In this document: positions 59,968-64,000 of the stretch, piece by piece
How the letters are laid out: each line of letters begins with the position of its first letter
How positions within the stretch are numbered: position 1 is the first letter of the stretch
Source of the DNA: Amphibalanus amphitrite
Lineage: Eukaryota; Arthropoda; Thecostraca; Balanomorpha; Balanidae
Reading direction: 5' to 3'
Length of the DNA stretch: 64,000 bases
NCBI RefSeq assembly: GCF_019059575.1
Contig: NW_024881866.1
Coordinates: 313,501-377,500 of the forward strand
The notes under the pieces: model-generated
Databases searched by the model: none
The model's input: only the letters and a program-made list of their open reading frames with translations
Told to the model about the DNA's origin: nothing
Translations under genes and position numbers: made by a program

Positions 59968-60992
59968 TAGGGGAGAGCGGGGCCAGTTGAAACACGGGGT
60001 CAGATGAAACATGGCTTTATTTTCAACAGTATGCAACATATGGCGTTGCCGACACCACTGCGCATTCGCGCTCGACCACTTCCTTTGTCAACGGCGTTTG
60101 GGCGGCAAACGGACGGTAATTTTGATTTGACACTTGTTTTTGTGTTTTTGAGGGGCGTTTGGGAGAAATCGTTCTTATGAATATTTTGTGATATATCATA
60201 TACCTTTGTTTGCTGAAAGAAGAACTCCTGGCTCCGGAATAACACCTTATTTGGCCCTTCATTCAGCATGATGCCGTCCCTCCAGCTCGTTTGACATGTG
60301 CTTTACGGCGCGTGCGAGATGGCGGGAGCGGATGGGGTCAATTGAAACGCTTCTCTGAGGGTCAGTTGAAACAGGGCCACAGGCCGTTTCAATGGACCCC
60401 GGCGACCTTTGCAATGGTTATTGTTCAGGGGCTGTAAACATTAAAGGAAATAGTCCACCTTTGAAATGAGCTTTTAAACTGAAATAGTAGTTTAATAGAG
60501 CTCAATTTTTTACCCTTTTTCTCCAGCCTTTTGCTTGAAAGCACACTATAGCCTGAGATATTTCTCATTTTTCTCATCCGCCCATTTTACCATAGTCTAT
60601 GTACTTTATCTCACCTATTATGAGGAACTTTGCACTTTTAGCTTTCCAACGACCTATTGAATGTAGCATTTGGAAAAGTAAACCGGACAAAATATCTCAT
60701 TAAGAAAGTGGCCTTAAAGAGGAAAACATCCCATTGTTAAGGATAGGTGCAATTGACCCCATGGTCTGGTTCAATTGACTCTCGCATCGGGGTCATTTGA
60801 AAAGGGCGTAGAGCTGTTTTATAAGCATGCGTTTGGCAGCAAAATATGTTTGAAACATAATTTTACATATCTAAAAATAAAGCCAAAAGAGCATATTTTT
60901 TCATGGCATTGTGCATTTTTCGATATGACAACTAGATCTCGCTTTGCATGTCAATATATAAAAAGTGGTTCAACTGGCCCCGCTCTCCCCTA
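59968..60992. mobile_element. TAGGGGA-type MITE (GTTGAAAC word)
   Basis: The terminus TAGGGGAGAGCGGGGCCAGT (24 bp matched in all) is perfectly inverted at 60969-60992. Variants of gggtca(g/a)(t/a)tgaaac recur inside near 59997, 60335, 60360 and 60790. A stretch near 60442 resembles the AGGGACTATCCCACC terminus. Confidence 0.88.
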
Positions 60993-61130
60993 TATGCATA
61001 GATGTCACAGCTATAGCGACACATGCAGTGCAAATGGTAGCAGACAGCACTAGTTTCCCCTACCAAAGTGGTGGTTTTCTACCACGGATGCTCGTCGAGG
61101 TCGGAATTTCCAAATACGCCTGACTACACC
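60992..61130 (-). repeat. Second arm of an 8.5-kb-spaced inverted pair
   Basis: Near-complement of 52411-52552. It directly abuts the right end of the 59968-60992 element. Confidence 0.85.
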
Positions 61131-61368
61131 ACCCTGGCCACCAGCCGGGCCCACGTGCAGGGTAGTCAGCGGAGGGTGGAACCGGCAACTGAACCGTGGC
61201 GCATTTTGCTCCCAAAGAAAGTAACCTTTTTCATCCGTCGGTAATTTCAGTGGTCGATTTTTTCGCGCTGCACCTTTTTCGCGTTGCGCCGAATTCAGCT
61301 CGCTGCGCGATGACGTGCTGCGTCACTGTATGATGACGTCACACTGACTGCTGTGCCGGCCGCCGCAG
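61131..61368. other. End of intron 52106-61368
   Basis: Unique sequence with repeated tgacgtca-like words (61310-61345), ending in the gccgcag acceptor. Confidence 0.5.
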
Positions 61369-61524
61369 ATGGTCCATTACGTCAGCGCCTCGGCTCTGAC
61401 GTCACAGACGGGCGAGATGACGTCACCGGCGGCGGCGTCTGGGGTGAGCGGCGGGCCGGCCGGCGGCGAGTTCGGGCGGCTGCTGAAGCGGGCCGGCGGC
61501 ATGGGCGACGTCCGAAACTGTCCG
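61369..61524 (+). CDS. USP54: USP54-like exon: MVHY segment to second zinc knuckle
   Basis: This 156-bp exon encodes 52 residues: MVHYVSASAL at the start, a Gly/Ala/Ser-rich insert (residues about 17-33), then EFGRLLKRA and MGDVRNCP. MVHY and the closing NCP are conserved in USP54. The second zinc knuckle, C-P-S-S-C, is split by the next intron, with CP here and SSC in exon 61767-62036. The acceptor is gccgcag, ending at 61368, and the donor is gtgagt from 61525. The Ala/Gly insert has no counterpart I recall and may be lineage-specific. The ATG at 61369 is an internal Met codon, not a start. Confidence 0.9.
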
Positions 61525-61766
61525 GTGAGTAGCCGACTGAGTCAATCACAGGACTTCACCGAGCCAGCTCCTTCTACAGACCTAATTCTGAACAGCAAAG
61601 TGGTATATGAGAGAGATACTCTAGATCTGACCTCTGACCGCTGACCGCTGACCGCTCACCGCTGACCGCTGACCTCTGTGCCTCCGTGACCTCCCTCGGA
61701 GTTGGTGCGGCGCGCGGATCCAGATCAGCCCGCTGCCCTCTGACACGTCTGTGGGACGTCCGGCAG

Positions 61767-62036
61767 AGCTCCTGCGGCGCGCGCATCCAGATTTGTCGCA
61801 CGCTGATGAGTCGGCCGGACGTGGTTTCGGTCGGCATTGTCTGGGACTCTGAGCGGCCGCAGCTCGAGCACATAATGCACGTGCTGGGAGCGGTGGGCAC
61901 GCGGCTCAAAGTGCGCGACGTGTTCCACTCTGTGCTGGACTCTCGGTGGGCGGGCGCCACGGAGCACCGGCTGGTCGGCGTGGTCACCTACTACGGAAAA
62001 CACTACTCGACCTTCTTCTACCACACCAAACACCAG
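61767..62036 (+). CDS. USP54: USP54-like exon carrying the catalytic-His box
   Basis: This 270-bp exon encodes 90 residues from SSCGARIQICRTLM, through VVSVGIVWDSE, to LVGVVTYYGKHYSTFF and HTKHQ. The first Cys completes the zinc knuckle begun in the previous exon. The His of GKHYSTFF (codon at 62001-62003) aligns with the USP catalytic His. The acceptor is ccggcag, ending at 61766, and the donor is gtgagc from 62037, both phase 0. Both exon edges have been copied into the neighbouring introns: a 20-bp start-edge copy at 61706-61725 and a long ladder of end-edge copies from 62037. Confidence 0.94.
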
Positions 62037-62545
62037 GTGAGCGGGGCAGACACTACGCGACCCTCTACCACACCAAACACCAGGTGAGGAGGAGAGACAC
62101 TACGCGAACCTCTACCACACCAAACACCAGGTGAGCGGGGCAGACACTACGCGACCCTCTACCACACCAAACACCAGGTGAGGAGGAGAGACACTACGCG
62201 AACCTCTACCACACCAAACACCAGGTGAGGAGGAGAGACACTACGCGAACCTCTACCATACCAAACACCAGGTGAGCGGGGCAGACACTACGCGACCCTC
62301 TACCACACCAAACACCAGGTGAGCGGGGCAGACACTACGCGACCCTCTACCACACCAAACACCAGGTGAGCGGGGCAGACACTACGCGACCCTCTACCAC
62401 ACCAAACACCAGGTGAGGAGGAGAGACACTACGCGACCCTCTACCACACCAAACACCAGGTGAGGAGGAGAGACACTACGCGACCCTCTACCACACCAAA
62501 CACCAGGTGAGCGGGGCAGACACTACCACACCAGGTGCGTTCTGA
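62037..62545 (+). repeat. 47-bp ladder copied from an exon end, each unit with a splice donor
   Basis: Each unit contains a copy of the last about 33 bases of exon 61767-62036 (CACTAC...AAACACCAG) followed by GTGAG and a short purine-rich spacer. Donor GTs occur at 62037, 62084, 62131, 62178, 62225, 62272, 62319, 62366, 62413, 62460 and 62507, exactly 47 bp apart, and a decayed twelfth lies near 62535. Two spacer types alternate irregularly (agcggggcaga and aggaggagaga). The first donor is the one that keeps the protein in frame; 47 is not a multiple of three, and reading through meets a TGA at 62085. Confidence 0.95.
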
Positions 62546-62676
62546 GGACGGGAAACACTACCGCATTAAATGTGAGTTGAGGACGGTTATCTGGCCGCCG
62601 CAGCCCCGCCCCGCCCCTCGCCCCGCCCCGCCCCCGGCCCCGCCCCCCACTGACCCCTCTCCGCCGCTCTGTGCAG

Positions 62677-63031
62677 GTGTGGATCTACTTTGACGACGCC
62701 TCTGTGCGCGAGATCGGGCCGCACTGGAGCCACGTGGTGGACAAGTGCCGGCGCGGCCACTGCCAGCCGCTGCTGCTGCTCTACTCGAACCCGGCCGGCC
62801 AGCCGGTGGCCACCGACACGGCGCCGCTGACGCGCACCGTCGTCACCGGCGGCGGCTCGCTGCGGCGCGCGCGCACCCCCAACCCGGAGCGGACCGACGG
62901 CGGGCCGGCGCCGGCGGCACCGCGCCGGCCGCGCCGTCACGCCCAGCCCGGGCCGACCGGGCGGCCAGCAGGCGCGCGACGCCTACAGCGACTACCAGAA
63001 CGTGGCCGCCGGCCAGCCGCTCTATGAACAG
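62677..63031 (+). CDS. USP54: USP54-like exon: Asp box and end of catalytic domain, with suspected frameshift
   Basis: The exon starts in phase 0 after gtgcag (62671-62676) with VWIYFDDASVREIGPHW, then KCRRGHCQPLLLLYSNP. The Asp in YFDD (62692-62697) fits the third catalytic residue of USPs, and CQPLLLLY is the usual last strand of the domain. The frame then gives a Pro/Arg-rich stretch and loses family character. The next-but-one frame instead reads AVTPSPGRPGGQQ, DAYSDYQN and GQPLYEQ up to CAG at 63031, which looks like the real continuation. A 1-base surplus near 62900-62935, in very GC-rich sequence, would reconcile the two; an extra tiny intron is possible. The donor at 63032 (gtccga) is weak, so this end is uncertain. 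Confidence 0.8.
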
Positions 63032-63338
63032 GTCCGAGAGACGGGAGGGGCACCGGGTGACCGGGCCACGGGGGACGGTGAAGGCCTCCTACAGGAGAGC
63101 AGAGCTGTGCAGCTTGTGTCACTATATCTGATCTACCTACCGTTACCGTTTACAGTGAGCGCAGTTCCCCTGTGCTCTGATACCGTGTCGTTCCGCGGCT
63201 GCTGCTGCGCCGCCTGTAGATCGTGTCGCCGCTCACTAGGTGTCACCGCCGTCGGCCCTCCGGTCTTGGTGGCGCCCCTGGCGGCGGCGTGTCGAACCAC
63301 TGGTTGTGCGGCCGCTCACCAGGTGTCTCTGCCGTCAG

Positions 63339-63529
63339 ACGGAGCCGGAGAGCTCTCGGTCGCGGCTGGTGAACCGGTACGCGCGACTCTGCGGCGAGGA
63401 GGGCGGCGGTGGCCGGCCGCCGGTCCTGCCCAGCTTCCCCGACCCGGGACTGGCCGAGACCCGGCTGGCGGCGCGCGGCAAGGCAGATGCCGCCTCCGAG
63501 CTGCGCAGGAGCGGCTCCGGTCAGAGGAG
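63339..63529 (+). CDS. USP54: USP54-like exon: post-catalytic linker
   Basis: After a ctctgccgtcag acceptor ending at 63338, the frame reads TEPESSRSRLVNRYARLCGE, a Gly/Pro run, then FPDPGLAETRLAARGKADA and SELRRSGSGQRR. The exon is 191 bp and ends in phase 2 at a strong gtgaga donor (63530). That phase matches exactly the single base supplied by the next exon, giving an Arg codon across the junction. I cannot name a domain here; it lies between the catalytic core and the Ser-rich tail. How its acceptor phase fits the previous exon depends on the uncertain end near 63031. Confidence 0.75.
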
Positions 63530-63845
63530 GTGAGAGGGCCGGGGAGGGGCAGAGGAGGGGAGGGGAGGAACCCCGAGCAGAGGGAGAGACGGAGAGGGCT
63601 GCTGGCAGACAGACAGACACACCGGCTCCGGCCCTGGCGACGGGTCCGCCAGTCGTGTTAAAGAGCCCGACTCTGGATAGAGGGTGATCAGTCCACACCG
63701 CCGGCTGGTCACTGCCTGGTGGACAGCGTGACGTGGGACCTCTCACCTCTGGCCCGTCTCTGGCTGACCTTTGTGACCTCTGACGCTCTGTGACCTGCGG
63801 CTGACCTCTGTGACCTGCGGCTGACCTCTGTGACCTGTCCGGCAG

Positions 63846-63944
63846 GCGGCGCGACTCGGGGAACTGGTCGGGTGACCGGAACTCCGCCAGCTCCACCAGC
63901 TCGGGATCCAACGAGAGCGGCCACCCGGCCATCGCCATGTTCAG
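63846..63944 (+). CDS. USP54: USP54-like exon: RRDSGNWSGDRNSAS tail motif
   Basis: This 99-bp exon encodes RRRDSGNWSGDRNSAS followed by a Ser/Thr-rich run, ESGHPAIAMF and a split Arg codon. The DSGNWSGDRNSAS motif is shared with the USP53/54 tail as I recall it, and shows that the gene continues beyond the catalytic domain. The acceptor is tccggcag, ending at 63845; the donor gtgaga starts at 63945, in phase 2. The intron before it carries short CTGTGACCTG(C)GGCTGACCT repeats that double as the pyrimidine-rich acceptor region. The following exon lies outside the window. Confidence 0.88.
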
Positions 63945-64000
63945 GTGAGAGACACGCGCAGCAGCTGACCAGCCGCCGCCCTTCCGCCGCCCCAGCCGCC

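Overview
This is eukaryotic, metazoan DNA: introns with GT-AG sites, no operons, dense families of DNA transposons and MITEs, a non-LTR retrotransposon remnant, and an extreme load of GC-rich minisatellites. Short CCTAA tracts (the arthropod-type telomere word) and a USP54/echinus-type gene fit an arthropod. A crustacean is my guess, not something the sequence proves.

Only one protein-coding gene is well supported. It is a plus-strand USP53/USP54-family (Drosophila echinus-type) ubiquitin-specific-protease-like gene, read here as eight exons: 11306-11398, 50136-50270, 51938-52105, 61369-61524, 61767-62036, 62677-63031, 63339-63529 and 63846-63944. It enters from the left, because the exon with the catalytic-Cys box was not found, and it leaves on the right. 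The exons encode the conserved core, both visible CxxC-type zinc knuckles, the His box (GKHYSTFF) and the Asp box (YFDDASV), then the start of a Ser/Arg-rich tail. The first visible intron is about 38.7 kb and the third about 9.3 kb. These two introns hold most of the repeats described below.

Layout. 1-2.0 kb: minisatellites, one carrying a small hAT-like MITE with clean target duplications. 2.7-3.5 kb: an interspersed repeat with a second copy at 50.4-51.3 kb. 3.8-8.8 kb: a stack of elements inserted into one another. 8.8-9.6 kb: a TAGGGGA-type element. 9.9-10.6 kb: a truncated TTAA-type MITE running into a 60-bp array that ends just before exon 11306-11398. 11.5-13.4 kb: a 35-bp array split by a 1.5-kb inverted-terminal element. 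13.8-15.4 kb: two 23-bp arrays. 15.7-17.1 kb and 19.0-23.0 kb: large palindromic or foldback elements. 23.3-34.9 kb: a run of minisatellites, including a 24-bp, roughly 70-copy array that is open in several frames. 35.1-36.5 kb: a broken reverse transcriptase. 37.4-49.6 kb: more arrays, with three well-delimited mobile elements and a foldback element carrying a 26-bp array. 50.1-64 kb: the clustered exons. The large intron there contains a foldback element holding a hAT-like element, which in turn holds a TTAA-type MITE.

The most striking local feature is in intron 62037-62676. The end of the preceding exon, including the catalytic-His codon region and its splice donor, has been amplified into a perfect 47-bp ladder with eleven CAG|GTGAG donor sites. 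Nearly all long open frames elsewhere come from tandem repeats and are not genes.
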